Positions 1-12,100 of a DNA stretch of 64,000 nt are shown one piece after another. The first letter of the stretch is position 1. Each line of letters starts with the position of its first letter. The DNA is from Pseudevernia furfuracea. Taxonomy: Eukaryota > Ascomycota > Lecanoromycetes > Lecanorales > Parmeliaceae. The stretch spans positions 496,001 to 560,000 of the forward strand of contig JAIUPT010000008.1 of NCBI GenBank assembly GCA_022315425.1, given 5' to 3'. The position numbers and the translations under genes are program-made. Below the pieces are notes generated by a model that saw only the letters and a list, made by a program, of their open reading frames with translations, made no database searches and was not told the DNA's origin.

Positions 1-1149
1 CAACGTCATCAATCCCGGGACAATCGAAGCAGCACTATCCTACATCACAAAGCAAGCTCAAACGGGTCATATCCTTCGGACTACTAAGAGCGATTGGCGA
101 GTCAAGTTGGAGCGCCGATGAGGGCGGGCACTGACGATAGCGGCAAACATAGGCGCGGCCTACATAAAGCGCTGGGAGGCCATCGATCAAAGTATCAGAG
201 ATCGCTGGTTAGGCAAGGAGCTTGGGATCTGAGTCTGGTGATTGGCTTTTCTCGGTCCATCTCACGCTATCTTCTCGAGAAAATAGCTACTCTTGCTTCC
301 AGAATGCCATTTGAGAAGGCATGTTAATGGGTTCGTTCTAGTGTTGGCAAAAGAGTGCAGACGGCTCCTGGGGCTCAGTCATCGTCTGTTTGTAACAGAG
401 ATATTGAGAGCATTGTAGGAAATTTAAATATCACCACACGTAAGAGGAAAAGGCGAAGCTCTGCCGATACGACGTGTCGGTCACCTTTGCAGCGGGCCCA
501 CAAGAAAAATCCCCCCGAGCCCTCTCATTATGTTCAAGCTGAACCCAACGGACATCAAGACACGCAACCATCCAAACTGATGTCCATTCTTAGGTTAAGG
601 GCCTTGAATTTGGCCAGCTCTCATGACTATTGATCTATGAATAGTAGAAACTCCTGGGCTATCTGCCTATCTAATGCTCGCTCTTGGCTTCAAAGACCTC
701 GAATGCAACTCATTCTGGGGTTCGAATACCTAATGGTCTACCAAAATTGTATGACTGTCTTTTCAGTTCCGTCATGACATCTTGACCTGTTTACCCGGCC
801 AGTCTTTACGTTGTCAATAAATGCAATAGTCCATAGTTCATTTGGCCTCAAGTAGTCTGGGCTCACTACCTTACGCTGCTCATCCTTGGCTTCATACATC
901 TCCCCGCAAATGATAAGATCGATTGATGTGAAAACGCTAGCAGCCGAGGCTCACGTCAAGAAATTGCTCATTTTGCAACACGCTAAAACCTCATCAACAC
1001 AACAAAATACCCACGACTAGAATTCTTTCACTCGTCACATGCAGGCTCCACACTGATCCGTCTACTCACAACCTACACTTTTACTTATCATTCCAAGACC
1101 TACAGAATTCCCATTCTGCTTTACACATCTTAAATCTACCACTAGCACA
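1..1149. other. No gene recognised
   Basis: Only short open frames without recognisable similarity, codon character or splice structure are seen. The last 150 bases are pyrimidine- and A-rich, as expected for the promoter and leader of the gene that starts at 1150. Confidence 0.5.
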
Positions 1150-2067
1150 ATGGCCATACTTACTTTCCAATTCCCACCCAAGTCCCAAGAGAACCGCAAA
1201 CCCGCAAACGTCTGCGCTCACTGCCGACACCAAGGTATGCTTTCACTGCCAGTAATTATTCAGTAACTAATGGAACCGTAACAGGACCGTCTACCAGCAT
1301 CGCAGCCGCTAAGCTAAAAGATGGGATCATTCACCTGACCATCGAACAACTCGAGGTGGCCCGGCGCGATGGCCAAACTCTCACACGAGCGGACATGGTC
1401 CGCTTGTGGAATGCACTAATTGACAGTGCATGCCAGAAAGACTGTGGTTGTGCCCAAGTGTTGCGGCAGCACGTAAATCTGCCTCACCTCAGACCTAAGA
1501 TTCAGAGAGCTGAGCGTTTCTTTATAGGTTCGTTGTGAGGAGCTGAAACAGTTCTGGGCAGCGACAAGAATCGAATTGTCAGAAGAAGAACGTCTGTCGC
1601 AGAGACAGAAGATGGACCGGGAGAAGCGCCAGAAGAAAATGGCAGAAAAGGCAGAGGCCGAGACTGAGGTACTCAACTACAACCTTGAGTCTGGCGTTGA
1701 TAGTGAACTGACGAGAACGTGATACAGGATGACGCGCCCCCTGCTCCGCTGGGGAGAAATAACGCGGCGAATAGGCGTTATAAGAAAAGACAGGCGAGGA
1801 AGGCACAGGTATGTAACGTCACCAATCTTAGGACATTCACCACGGCTTGCCGCTGACTATGGAATATAGCTGGCCGCAGCATCTGTCCCTACGGCGCCTG
1901 ATGCTCTGAACAACGACGCACTGGGAGCGCTCCAACAAGCGCTCCCAGCCGTGGTTCCAGCCGCACCGCCAGTGCCGTCAGCAACTCCTGACTTGGGATC
2001 GGCGTTCGGCCTCCCAATCACGTTCGTGGAAACATTTCCTGCCCGCCAAAAGACTGTGAAGAAGTGA
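1150..2067 (+). CDS. Hypothetical 230-aa basic/coiled protein, five exons
   Basis: I do not recognise the family. Exons 1150-1234, 1285-1472, 1528-1668, 1728-1808 and 1870-2067 join in phase into 230 residues. The four introns of 50-61 nt all have GT donors (GTATGC, GTAAAT, GTACTC, GTATGT) and AG acceptors, with ACTAAT or ACTGAC branch motifs in three. The N-terminus carries a VCAHCRH motif (one CxxC pair) and a second cysteine cluster, CQKDCGC, follows around residue 80. The middle (about 95-150) is rich in Glu, Lys, Arg and Gln and is probably helical or coiled; the C-terminus is Ala/Pro-rich. No signal peptide or membrane segment is visible. The consistent phases and small introns make a real gene likely, although the exact donor of intron 2 is a choice. 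Confidence 0.55.
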
Positions 2068-2906
2068 GGGTTTTACGGTGGTGGACGAGATCTGGGGGGC
2101 AGAAAGAGCAGGATCGTTCACGGGCAATCAAAGACGAAGGGGTAGCATTGGGGTGCGGTGGCTTTTTCATTCTTGTCGATCTCATTCTCTTGTCGTCGAA
2201 GATACTGGCACCTGATATGCAAAGGGCAGTCTCTTGTGGAGAAGGAGAGGTCCATTAGGCGCATGTGTACTTTTCCCAGAATCGACAGCTGTTATTACTG
2301 AATTAGAGGGATCTTTAATGATGAACATTGCAAGAAAATCTGTGTGTGAGAAACCGGCCCCAAGAGTATTCCACCTGAACCTTCCAACTTAATCTTGCCC
2401 TCTTGGACCGTATTCGTGAAGCTTCCCAATCACCAGACTTGGCCCACTACTGCAGCCGAGCAGAGTAATCTAGCTTGCTTGTCGGAGGGAAGCATTAAAC
2501 CAGGTCATCGTGCGGTGCAAGGCTCCTCGACATCTCTCTGTAGGTGGTTTTCCTTTTCAATTTCAGTAGATGAGAGGTTTTGCCCCCCAAGTAACAGTCA
2601 AAGACCAAGGATTGAGGCCTAGCATACCAATCAAGATTGTCGGTTTAAAAGGTCGGGAGCGCAAATTTCACTACAGTCCGGCCCACAAAAGCCCGTAAAA
2701 TGCCGCACAAGACGGAGATTGAGCCTCAAAAATCCTCCTCTGTCTTTTTGGCTATTGTGCAAGGGCTCCAGGCATTAATGGCTGAAAAAGCGACTTCTCT
2801 AGCATTGTGACGAAGCTTGGCGGTCTTCTTACTGATGATATGGGAGGCGGAAACTTCAGGTGAAAGCATTCATTGGATATTGGAAATCTACCTACACATC
2901 TCGCTC
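2068..2906. other. Intergenic, 3' ends of convergent genes
   Basis: This lies between the 3' ends of the unknown gene at 1150 and the glutamyl-tRNA synthetase gene. Short open frames here show no family resemblance. Nothing else is seen. Confidence 0.5.
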
Positions 2907-5312
2907 TTATTTAGTAGCTTTGCCTGTGGGAATATTGAATAATACTGCTGGTTTCCCATGCATAAAGGGTCGATCCACCCGAAAGTAACCTTTTCTCTCG
3001 AACTGGATGATGTCGTCCTCCTTCAGATCAGCTACGTTCTCGTCCGCCAACGCCTCACTCCTGAACTCAGTATGATCATTAAGACACTCGTCAACTTCAT
3101 CATCTTTCTCGATGATGTCCTTGTTGATCAAGTAGTCGAAATCGACCAGCTCGACTGGAATGAGCTCTTGCCCTTGGGTGGAGAGCCATGTAACCTTCTG
3201 CTTCGTCGTTTTGAAGTCGCCTTGGAGGTGAAGCTCGAGCTCCAGACCGGTAACGGTGGAACGGTTGAGTGGGTTCATGGAATGAGAGATGTTGCGGACG
3301 ATCGCATTGCCCCAGTTCATGAGGGTGATCTCTTCGTCTTCTTTGAAAGACTTGGCATCTGACTGCTCGATGATAATGGTTGTGCTGAAAGCGACTTTCT
3401 TCATGCCAAGCTGGGGATTTTTCCCGTGCTTCGGCTTGTCTTCTGTGTATGGTGCTACCCTCGCGCCTTTGACATTTGCTGTGACAGCATGCTCCTTGTC
3501 GATGGCTGTGTGACGCGGCGCTACGGGGTCAATGTACTTCCTGTTCGTCGCCCAGAAAATTGTCCAGTCTAGGTTCACGATATTTCGTGAAGGCCCTTGT
3601 TTGAGGATGAACTCCCGCAGCGCCTCTATGGTCATACCTCTCCTACGGATGCCTCGGATGGTTGGAAAACGCGGATCGTCCCAGCCCCAGACCCGTCCCT
3701 CGTCCACAAGCTTAGTCAGCTTTCTTTTGGAGAGAAAGGTCCGAATGAAGTTCATACGTGCGAAGTCCCAAATGTGAACCTAAGCAAGTACTCAGAGTCA
3801 GCCATCTCTTTTCAGAACAGAGATAAAGCCAGAGAACAAATCGGGGCAACATGAATAGGACCTTCAAGACATCTACTGCGACCGTGAGGGCGCCACCATT
3901 CAAGTAACGATCACAAATCTACGCACCTTTCTTAATTTCAGCGTGTCGAGCATCCAGTCATACTGAGGGTTCCGATCCCGGTACTCGATCGTCCTGAGAG
4001 CATGCGTGACTCCCTCCATCGAGTCTACGATTGGACAACAGAAATCATAGATAGGGTACATTTTCCACTTGTTGCCAGTTCGATGATGAGATAAAGCATT
4101 GCAACGGTAGATAACCGGATCGCGCATAGCCTTGTTGGGGTTGTCCACACTGATCTTGGCTCTAATGCACCATCTAACGCCCTCCTTCGTGCCTTTTTTC
4201 ATCTCCTCGAAGTGGGCAAGATTGTCCTCAACAAAAGCGTCTCGCCGCTCACTGGGTAGTCCATGCCATCTCTGATGCTTCATGGTCTCTTGCTCAGTAT
4301 CGTCTGCGTAAGCGTTGCCCTCTTTGAGCATGGTGATGCAGTATTCATAGAGCTCGTCGAAGTAGTCACTTGTGTAAGTTGTTTTGTCCGGCCGTATCCC
4401 CATCAAAGCCAGGTCTTCGACAATCGCATCTTGGAACTCCTCTTTCTCTTTGGACGGATTCGTATCATCGAAACGGCAGATCAATGTTCCCTTATACATC
4501 TCATGTGCGAAGTAGTCATTCAGGAGCGCAGCCTTTGCGTGCCCGATATGTAGGTAGCCACTTTACAACGTCAGTATGAACGCAGGATACGCGAGGATGC
4601 GAGGGTAGAGCTTACGATGGCTCAGGGGGAAACCGAGTGACAACGCCCTTCTCTGTGTCTGGCAAGGCAATGTCATAGCTCGCCCCTTCGCTGCTCTTTG
4701 TTGCCTTCTTCGCTTGAGCCTGTGCATTGGCTGAATGAACAGCCGCTGCAAGCCAAGGATTTGTCTCATCAACGAATTTGAACCATCGATTTACGTTCAA
4801 CATGGCGCCTTTCTTTACGGCTGCATAAGCAACTTTGTTGCCTCGAATAGCTCCCCAAACAGATAGATCTGCGACTGTGAGAGTGTATCCCACAACGTGG
4901 GAGCGAAGCGTCAGGTGTGCATCTAGCTCAAGCATTGGCCCATCAATCGACTTAAAGTCTGTGGGGAAGAACTTTGCTGTTCTTTCTAACCATTCTTTGA
5001 CCTAGATCGGCGTTATTCTTTGCAAATTGGCACAACATCTCAAGATGAGCCTACCATTGTGTCATGTTTGCCTTGCAGAAAGGGGTATGCCTCCACTAGA
5101 CCGTCGATGACATTCTCGCAGCCATACTTGGAGGTCCCACTCCCGACCATAAACTCGACAGTAGCACTGTCTCCTGCCTTGAGTGTCTCTGCTTCCTCGA
5201 AATTAACATTGATCGAGGAGTTAGGATCTGCTTCTTTGGCGTAATGCGCAACCATTAAAGCTGGGAAAGTGGTAGCTTGGTTCGCCCTTGATGCAATGTT
5301 TAAAGTTGCCAT
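2907..5312 (-). CDS. GUS1: Cytosolic glutamyl-tRNA synthetase
   Basis: It charges tRNA-Glu with glutamate in the cytosol. Exons on the minus strand are 5312-5055, 5001-4616, 4560-3927 and 3779-2907, joined in phase to 716 aa, close to the usual length of fungal enzymes. Residues 1-200 form a GST-like N-terminal domain (it includes VGYTLTVADLSVWGAIRG) of the type that binds Arc1/MEF complexes. The class I HIGH signature appears as GYLHIGHAK near residues 216-224, created exactly across an intron. The KMSKS equivalent is LSKRKL near residues 442-447, the eukaryotic form. The C-terminal anticodon-binding beta barrels follow and end in FNIPTGKATK. Introns are 53, 55 and 147 nt. It is divergent from the mitochondrial L1 gene with about 240 bp between the starts, so the two share a promoter region. 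The call is firm. Confidence 0.96.
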
Positions 5313-5548
5313 GGTCTATAGACGGATGAGAGACCCAGCCAGCCTTTTTCTACTAGGAGAAATGTGAAGGAGTCTCGGAAGAAGGAGCGTCTTTGCTGTA
5401 ACTCCCCAAGGGTCACCAAAATCTTGAACTCAAATGGGTTTGGACCGTCGGGTGATACTAGAGACGCCATAAGCGCGCTATGCGCGGGCTTGGCAACCAT
5501 CGTCTCCTCAAGTTCTGCTTGGTTCGCATTACTACTTTAGGAGAGGCA

Positions 5549-6497
5549 ATGGCTTCTAAAATTCCCATAAACTATCTCCACTCTCCAATACGCTGCTCAT
5601 CGTTCAATCTTTCCGTATTGAGATGCTTCGCCCCCTCAGCTCTCTGCCGCTACGCCTCCGGCCTGAGCAGAAATGACTCTAGAGCTCGAGACCAACCAAA
5701 GAAAAAAAAGAAACAACGGTCGGAATTCAAAAACCAAAGCCTTCGCGATGCCCTTCAATTTTCTCTATGTGATGCAATGCGGTAAATTTTTTTTTTGATC
5801 CTAGAATATGCCCCGGACTCTAATCCTCTGTCGCTACAGCTACATCCGCGCCTTTGAAGTAGGCCGAAATCCTACCTCTTGTAAATACGACCTCGCCGTT
5901 AGATTGCGCACTGCAAAGAATGGACCCGCTGTTCGCAATCGAGTACGCTTACCCCACGCCGTCGATACCTCCCTCCGTATCTGCGTGATCTGCACTCCTG
6001 ACTCCCCTGCTGCCGCCCAAGCAAGAAATGCAGGCGCAACACTGGTGGGAGAGGAGACGATATTTGACGCCGTCAAGGAAGGACGTATCGAGTTCGACAG
6101 ATGTGTATGTCATGTAGACTCAGCTCAGAAGCTCAACAAGGCGGGTTTGGGGAGGATACTCGGACCCAAGGGCCTGATGCCAAGCTCGAAGACTGGAACT
6201 ATTACGAAGGACGTTGCGGGGGCAGTGAAAGGGTTGGTGGGTGGAAGCGAATACAGAGAAAAGCTAGGAGTGATAAGGTGTGCCGTTGGACAATTGGGGT
6301 TCACGCCGGAGGAGATGCAGCGCAACGTTGGGGCATTGGTGGGCGAGATTAAGAAGGACCTGGCGCTGCTGAGCGACCGGATTGGGAAGGATATACATGA
6401 AGTGGTCTTGAGCTCAACCAATGCGCCGGGTTTCAGTCTCAATGGGGATTTCATGAGTCCTTCGAGCCCGCCTACGCGCGATCTTGCTGTACTATAA
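5549..6497 (+). CDS. MRPL1: Mitochondrial large-subunit ribosomal protein uL1m
   Basis: It is a L1-stalk protein of the mitochondrial ribosome. Exons 5549-5781 and 5840-6497 give 296 aa; the 58-nt intron starts GTAAAT, contains a T-run and ends CTACAG. The N-terminus is Ser/Arg-rich without acidic residues (MASKIPINYLHSPIRC...), as in a mitochondrial presequence. The L1 domain then begins at YIRAFEVGR. The hallmark GRILGPKGLMPSSKTGTIT is present, followed by AVKGLVGGSEYREK and a GxxxFTPEEMQRNVGAL segment. An in-frame ATG at 5480 would add 23 residues; I prefer 5549 because the presequence then starts normally. It is convergent with COG2, about 225 bp apart. Confidence 0.93.
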
Positions 6498-6723
6498 GGC
6501 TCGTTTGAATCTCCATAAGACCTCTTCCCCAGGCATCAAGGTTGTGAGGGGCACATATCTGGGACTGTGTTTTAGAAATTTCGGTACCCCGGCTTGAAAG
6601 GTTGAGAGTGTACGATAAGTCGCGCGGGGTCTGAAATTGGTTCTCAGAGATGGAGATCCCGTCTATGCAGCTCATACGCCAACGCTATGCTACCATGTGC
6701 CCGGATATCATATGCAATAGACT

Positions 6724-7632
6724 TTACCGTTTTGATTCTTTCAATATTTGCATGGCTTCACTTGCTTCGCCCATCTGTTTATATATCCCCAAAAGCTTCA
6801 TCAGATCCCCTCTCATATCCTCGTTGCCTGCAACAGCCTGCCTCAGCGCGTTATTCAGATCCAGTAACACCGTCTGCTTCAACCTCAGCACCCTCTCCTC
6901 TTGCTTCACCAGAAACGGATGTTCCGGTCCGGTCCTTTCCATTAACCCCTTGATGTACATATACTGCTCCATATGCCGTCGTAGTCGCTGGATGCCAATC
7001 CCGTTGCTCTCTGGCTCCTCATCACTTTCCTCCTCGCTTTCGCTCAGGACCATTTCCTCTTCATTGACCTCTGCCTTCCGTGGACCTTTTGAGGCGAGCA
7101 TTAACCGTCCCTCCAATTCTCCAATCCTTTTTTCGGTTTCCAATAATCGTCTTCCTATCTGCACACTCTCACTGATGCTCTTCCTCTCCTCCACCAGCTC
7201 CTCTACCTCTTTTCTTCTTCCATCCACCTTGCTCTTAAGACTTTCAACCTCCCTTCTAAATCCCAACAACCCGAGCCGCACCTCTTCGACTTTCTCATCG
7301 CCGCCTTTCAAGCTGCCCCCTAAGCTTAGGAATTCCTGGTAGTTCTCATTGACGAGATCGAGCAATTCTTTGTTGAGGTCCTGGCTTCGGGTTCGAAGCT
7401 CAGCACGTAGATCTTCGAGCGTTTGGTGTCGATTTTGGAGGGTAGACAGAAAGGTCGTAGGATCAAAATTAGGAGTCAGAAAAGACGCGCGAGTGAGAGG
7501 TTTTGGGTAGGGGAGGTTATCGTCTGAAGAGGCAGAGGAATCATCGCCACCGAACTATAGGACACTGGTTAGCCAGGTCTTCAGTCATGCTGCGGGCTTT
7601 CATAGCGAACCTACATAAAATCTATTAGACAT
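6724..7632 (-). CDS. COG2: Conserved oligomeric Golgi complex subunit 2
   Basis: It belongs to lobe A of the COG tethering complex for retrograde vesicles at the Golgi. A tiny first exon, 7632-7615, encodes only MSNRFY; after a 60-nt intron the second exon, 7554-6724, encodes the rest, 282 aa in total, the usual length of short fungal Cog2. The N-terminal signature of the family is clear: FDPTTFLSTLQNRHQTLEDL, then LNKELLDLVNENYQEFLSLG. The remainder is a long coiled coil with an acidic insert (SESEEESDEE). The first exon is below normal ORF-finding length and is supported by the frame and by the family start. It is divergent from TAF11; the two starts are 225 bp apart. Confidence 0.92.
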
Positions 7633-7857
7633 AATGGCGCACGGATGGTGTTGAAGCTTGGAGGTCGGAGCTTTGATGCCAGATAGCCGCGTAGTTAACG
7701 CGTTTAGCGCGAAATTACTGAACGTTAAACTTATCCGTATCTCTGGTTCTCGAACAAGCCTACCATTGGCTTCACAGGTTGCATTTTTCACACGTTGATT
7801 GCATACTCCACCCTACTGAACAGGATCGTGTAGTGACCAAACTCTACAGTCGTTCCC

Positions 7858-9024
7858 ATGGCTTCGCCACCATACCGCTCCCCCGCAACGTCTCCGCCAT
7901 ACCCCCCTCATACCGCTCTCCCAAACCCCAAGAAACGACCTTCAGTGAATGTACCACCTTACGCCCCTTCGTTAAAACGACAGAAGCGAGGCTCTATTCA
8001 CTCCGCTGCCTCATCAGCTCACCCGCTACGGCAAACCTCATTTCCTCCCGAAGAGTCTGCCATCGTTACTGGCGAGCGCAGTCCCAGCGTGGATAGCGAG
8101 ATCACGAATATTACCGGAAAAGGAAGCCTTGCTACCGCTGGTGGAAGGAGAAGAAAGTATAAAGGCAAGGGGAAACAAGCAGCCGCTAGTGTGAAGAGTG
8201 GCGCGAAAGAGAAGACTGTGGATGGAAGGGAAGGAACAGGCGAGGTGCCAGATGATGATGAGGAGGATGATGATGGAGGAGAGGATGTTGTGGATGGTGT
8301 GGAGGAAGAGGACAGAGAGGCCGAAGAAAAGAAGCTTGCGTGAGTACAATTGGCTCTCTGCGGCATGCCATCAGGATACAATGCTTTCCATGCAAACTGA
8401 CAACTGGGATGCAGGGTCCTCATCGGTGCATTCAACCGTGATCAAGAAGACCGCTATCAGAGCTTACGCCGGGTCAGGCTGAAGAAGGAGACAGTCCGAA
8501 AGGTATATTCCTCCCACAACCTGCAGTAATGATCCCATCGCGCTGTTTCTCACGTCCCAGCACAGATTACCAACCAGACTGTCTCTCAGTCTGTCCCTCC
8601 AAACGTCATAACGACTATCAATGGCTACACAAAGACCTTCATTGGTGCCCTTATCGAACGTGCTCGCGAGGTCCAAGAGCAGTACGCGAGTCTGGAGACG
8701 CCGCCTCTAACGCCACCGAAAGTGCCCATCGACCCTACTGACTTCAGCAGCGAGAATCCAAACAACGAGATCTTCCAGGCTGCGAGTCCAATGGATGCTC
8801 TCGGCCAGCTTTCACATGCGGCGGCAGCAAATGAGCATCAAGCGACCCAGAAGCCGAAACAACGGGACCTTGGTCCGTTGCTACCAGACCATTTCCGTGA
8901 AGCACTGAGGAGGCATAAGCGGGATGGAGAAGGCGGAGGGACGGGGCTGCAGGGCGTGAGCACAGGACTTGGGCTACCTGGGAGTGGCTCGGCAAGGCTA
9001 GCGGGCAAGAGGCTTTTTAGGTGA
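7858..9024 (+). CDS. TAF11: TFIID subunit 11 (TAFII28 histone-fold)
   Basis: It is a component of the general transcription factor TFIID, pairing with TAF13. Exons 7858-8339, 8415-8502 and 8566-9024 yield 342 aa. Residues 1-160 are low-complexity (Pro/Ser, Lys, then a Asp/Glu block DDDEEDDDGGED). The histone-fold domain is built across the two introns: VLIGAFNRDQEDRYQSLRR, then LKKETVRK, then ITNQTVSQSVPPNVITTING, KTFIGALIERAREVQEQY. A C-terminal tail rich in Ser, Gln and Gly follows. The histone fold is interrupted by introns of 75 and 63 nt, so no single open frame shows it. The 3' end faces SRP54, about 230 bp away. Confidence 0.93.
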
Positions 9025-9252
9025 GAAGTGCTGTTGATATTTGGAACTGCCTGGTATTCCATTGCAACAAGCACCCCTGAATTCAGCATGCGAGACAACG
9101 AGCGTCTTGATAGTGGAGGAGGTCAATGAGAGTGATTCTCCAACAAGCACCCGGCACGGGGTCAAGAACTCGTCTCTGCGAGAAATATATCCATTCCCGC
9201 TGGTCCTAACTCCAGCGCTATGCGAAACCAAATCTCGAGCCAAACGACCTGT

Positions 9253-10895
9253 TCATCCCCTCCTGCCTCTACCAGCGGGAGGAGCACCACCGCCGCCCAT
9301 TCCTCCCATTCCACCCATTCCACCCATCATCTTCATCATACTGGCCATGTCAGGCATGCCCCCGCCGCCTCCTCCGCCCATTCCACCCATCATCTTCATC
9401 AGTGAGCCCATATCTGGCATCCCTCCTCCACCGCCAATGCCGCCTTGGCCGAGACTCTGCATCCGTTTTTGCATGGCTGCCATCTGCTGTTGCCGATTTC
9501 CGCCGCCCATCTGGCCCTGTGCTTTTTGCATATTCTTGGACATGCCGCCCATTTTCTTCGCCATTCCTGCCATGACTTTCTGTTGGCTGAGCAATTCTTC
9601 GACCTCTCTGACACTGGTACCGCTTCCTCTGGCCACTCGGGTCATGCGTGCTGGCTGCTCGACAAAGATCTTGCCGTCGCTATCAAGTTCTTTGTTATTC
9701 ATGGAATCACAGACGTAGATCATTCGCTTCATCTTCGTGGATCCCTCTTCGTCATCCATACCGCCCATCATCTGGCCTAGACCGGGAATCATGCCTGCCA
9801 TTTTGGATAGCGGGCCCATCTTCATGATGTTTTGAAGCTGATCTCGCAGGTCACGGATTGTGAAGACACCTTCTGCTAGATGCTTCATGGTGTCTTTCTG
9901 GTCAAGTTTGAGGGCTTGTACGTGCTCAACAAGCCCTTGCATATCTCCCATACCGAGTAGCTTGCTTACAAAAGGCTGTGGGGAGAAGCGCTCAAGATCG
10001 AGCATGTGCTCGCCTGTGCCGATGAAGACGATAGGGGTGTGAGTTGCTGCAACCGCTGAAATGGCTCCACCGCCTGAAGCGTGGCCATCGGTCTTTGTGA
10101 TAATGATAGCACCGTAGTCGGCTGTCTCCTTAAATGCTTTGGACTGTGCTTCAGCCTGCTGACCTATGGTGGCATCGAGCACCATGATAGTTTGGTCCGG
10201 GGTTATAGCACGTTGAATCTGAGTCATCTCGTCGAAGAGGTCTTTCTCTTGCCTATGCCGCCCCGAGGTATCAACGATGATTATTTCAAAACGCTCTTTC
10301 TTGAACTTGGCCACGCCTTCGGAGGCGACTTGTGCTGGGTCTGTAGATGTGAGGGAACCAAAGTAGGGAATCTTCGCTTTAGTTGCATTTTGTTTTAGCT
10401 GGTCAAAGGCTCCAGCACGGAAGGTATCGGCGCAAACGAGGCACGATTTGAAGCCTCTGGTTTGGTAGTGACGCGCGAGCTTGGTACAGGTGGTGGTTTT
10501 GCCTGAGCCTTGAAGGCCAACGAACATAATGACGTTGGCCTTACCCTTCTTGGGCTTGAATGGCTCGGCATGAGGATCGACAAGCTTTACGAGTTCATCA
10601 AAGACGGCTTTTTGTATCAGGCGCTTCTTGTTGACAGCTGGCGGTAGGTCTTTAAAGTTGACAGTGGCTTTCATGGATTTGCGGAGGGTGCCCACGAGCT
10701 TGACGTTAACATCTGCTTCGAGGAGTGCTGCACATATCTCTTTAATCATGCCATCGAAAGCCTGTCGTACAGGTTAGCTATCTATCCCAGCGGTGTATAG
10801 CGTAGCGTTGAAGATACCTTCTCGTCAAGGTTCTGGGATCTTGTGAGGTCCGAGACAGCGGCGTTGATGCGCCGGCCCAAATCTTGAAGAACCAT
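9253..10895 (-). CDS. SRP54: Signal recognition particle 54-kDa GTPase
   Basis: It binds signal peptides and SRP RNA and docks the ribosome to the SRP receptor. Exon 1 (10895-10818) encodes MVLQDLGRRINAAVSDLTR and the start of the N domain; after a 56-nt intron exon 2 (10761-9253) encodes the rest, 528 aa in total. The G domain shows GLQGSGKTT (about 108-116), DTSGRH and TKTDGHASGG. The M domain is methionine-rich (MGPLSKMAGMIPGLGQMMGG) and carries the conserved SGTSVREVEELL. The tail is a Gly/Met repeat region with two diverged MPDMxSxMKMMGGMGG copies, ending GRGRRG. It is divergent from RRP15 with 212 bp between the starts. Confidence 0.97.
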
Positions 10896-10988
10896 CTTGC
10901 AGCAACAGCGACAAGCATATCAGTAGAAGGTCCTTATCGAGTGTCTTCTAGGTCATCATGATAGAAGTCTGTAATGGACAGCAATTGA

Positions 10989-11001
10989 GGGGGGGGGGGG
11001 G
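10989..11001 (+). repeat. Poly-G tract in a shared promoter
   Basis: Thirteen consecutive G residues lie between the SRP54 and RRP15 starts. The length is prone to sequencing error and to slippage. No function can be inferred. Confidence 0.9.
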
Positions 11002-11107
11002 TTAGCCGAGAAGGATCGCGTAAAACTGCCCCGGCCCATAGAGTACTCTAGTCAAAATCTCTACGACTATATCGCCCTCGGTTCTTCAATATTCACTTCA
11101 ACGCACA

Positions 11108-12100
11108 ATGGCGTTTATAACCTCGAAGAAGCGCAAGCTTGCCGAAGATACTCACAGTGCTAAACATTTAACTAAATCGAACAAGCGATACCACTCTGAC
11201 CACGCACCGTTATCGTCTATCGACGATCAAGCCGCTATGCAGCTCAGAGATCGCAAGACCGCGTCCGGTAAAGCCTCAGGTCCTTCTGCAGACCAAGCTC
11301 CCTCTGTAAAATCTACGAAGGCAGGACAAAGCAAAAAATTCGCCCAGAAGCAGAAGGTCTCCAGCTCTTCGCCCTCTTCGCTCGACGAAGGCGGTTTGCC
11401 TATCGCGGACCCCACCGACCCAGATGCGGATGCAGCCTCAGAGTTAGCTCCGGATGCGGCATCAACCTCCCCCTCGGAGGAGGCCTCGAGCGAAGGAGAC
11501 GGAACAGCAGAAGAGGACGGAGAGAACTCAGAAAACGAGCCCCATCCGGACCACAAAAAGAAAGAAGCTTTCAAAGCCGACGACCCCGGTGCCTTCGCAT
11601 CTTCCATGTCCGCAATCCTAGCTTCCAAACTCACCAAATCACAGCGTGAAAACCCTATCCTCGTGCGTAGTGCCGATGCCAAAGAAGCGGAAGCGGCGCT
11701 CCTTGACCTGAAGCTGGAGAAGAAGGCTAGGCGGGAGATGAGGAGGGAGAAGAAGGAGAAGCTTGAGAGGGATGGGATGGGCATGCAGCCCGATGGTGAA
11801 GGGGCGGGAGATACGATGGGAGCCGCCTTTCGGACTCTGGATGTCGACAATGTAGGACCCGTCTCTGCGTATCAGCAACGTGAGAGGGAGTTGAGGAAGA
11901 TGGCGGAGAAGGGAGTGGTTAAGATGTTCAATGCATTTACTCACGCGCGTGAGAAGACTGCGGAGGTGCAGGGGTTGGTTGGGAGTAGGGGAAAGAAGGA
12001 GGGGAAAGCTACGGAGATGACTAAGGAGGGGTGGTTGGAATTTGTTGGTCATGGTGGGAAGGGATTAGAACAGCCCTTTCAAGATCAGGGAGACGGGTGA
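11108..12100 (+). CDS. RRP15: Ribosomal RNA-processing protein 15
   Basis: It is a nucleolar factor needed for pre-60S ribosome maturation. It is a single exon of 330 aa. The N-terminus is basic, the middle is acidic and Ser-rich, and the Rrp15p core begins near residue 158 (FASSMSAILASKLTKSQRENPIL), followed by KKARREMRREKKEKLER and a helical RELRKMAEKGVVKMFNAF. It ends MTKEGWLEFVGHGGKGLEQPF. Oddly, after the TGA at 12098-12100 the same frame stays open for another 31 very basic codons (Lys/Arg/Gly) to a second TGA at 12194-12196. This could be a read-through tail, a recent stop mutation, or chance; see findings. It is divergent from SRP54. Confidence 0.9.
   Translation: MAFITSKKRKLAEDTHSAKHLTKSNKRYHSDHAPLSSIDDQAAMQLRDRKTASGKASGPSADQAPSVKSTKAGQSKKFAQKQKVSSSSPSSLDEGGLPIADPTDPDADAASELAPDAASTSPSEEASSEGDGTAEEDGENSENEPHPDHKKKEAFKADDPGAFASSMSAILASKLTKSQRENPILVRSADAKEAEAALLDLKLEKKARREMRREKKEKLERDGMGMQPDGEGAGDTMGAAFRTLDVDNVGPVSAYQQRERELRKMAEKGVVKMFNAFTHAREKTAEVQGLVGSRGKKEGKATEMTKEGWLEFVGHGGKGLEQPFQDQGDG

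Noticed and set aside
9041..9718. 225-codon plus-strand frame rich in Pro and Ile
   Set aside because: It is the complement of the Gly/Met-rich SRP54 tail; repetitive composition explains the open frame.
11227..12052. Minus-strand Ser/Leu-rich frames
   Set aside because: They mirror the acidic and basic low-complexity parts of RRP15.
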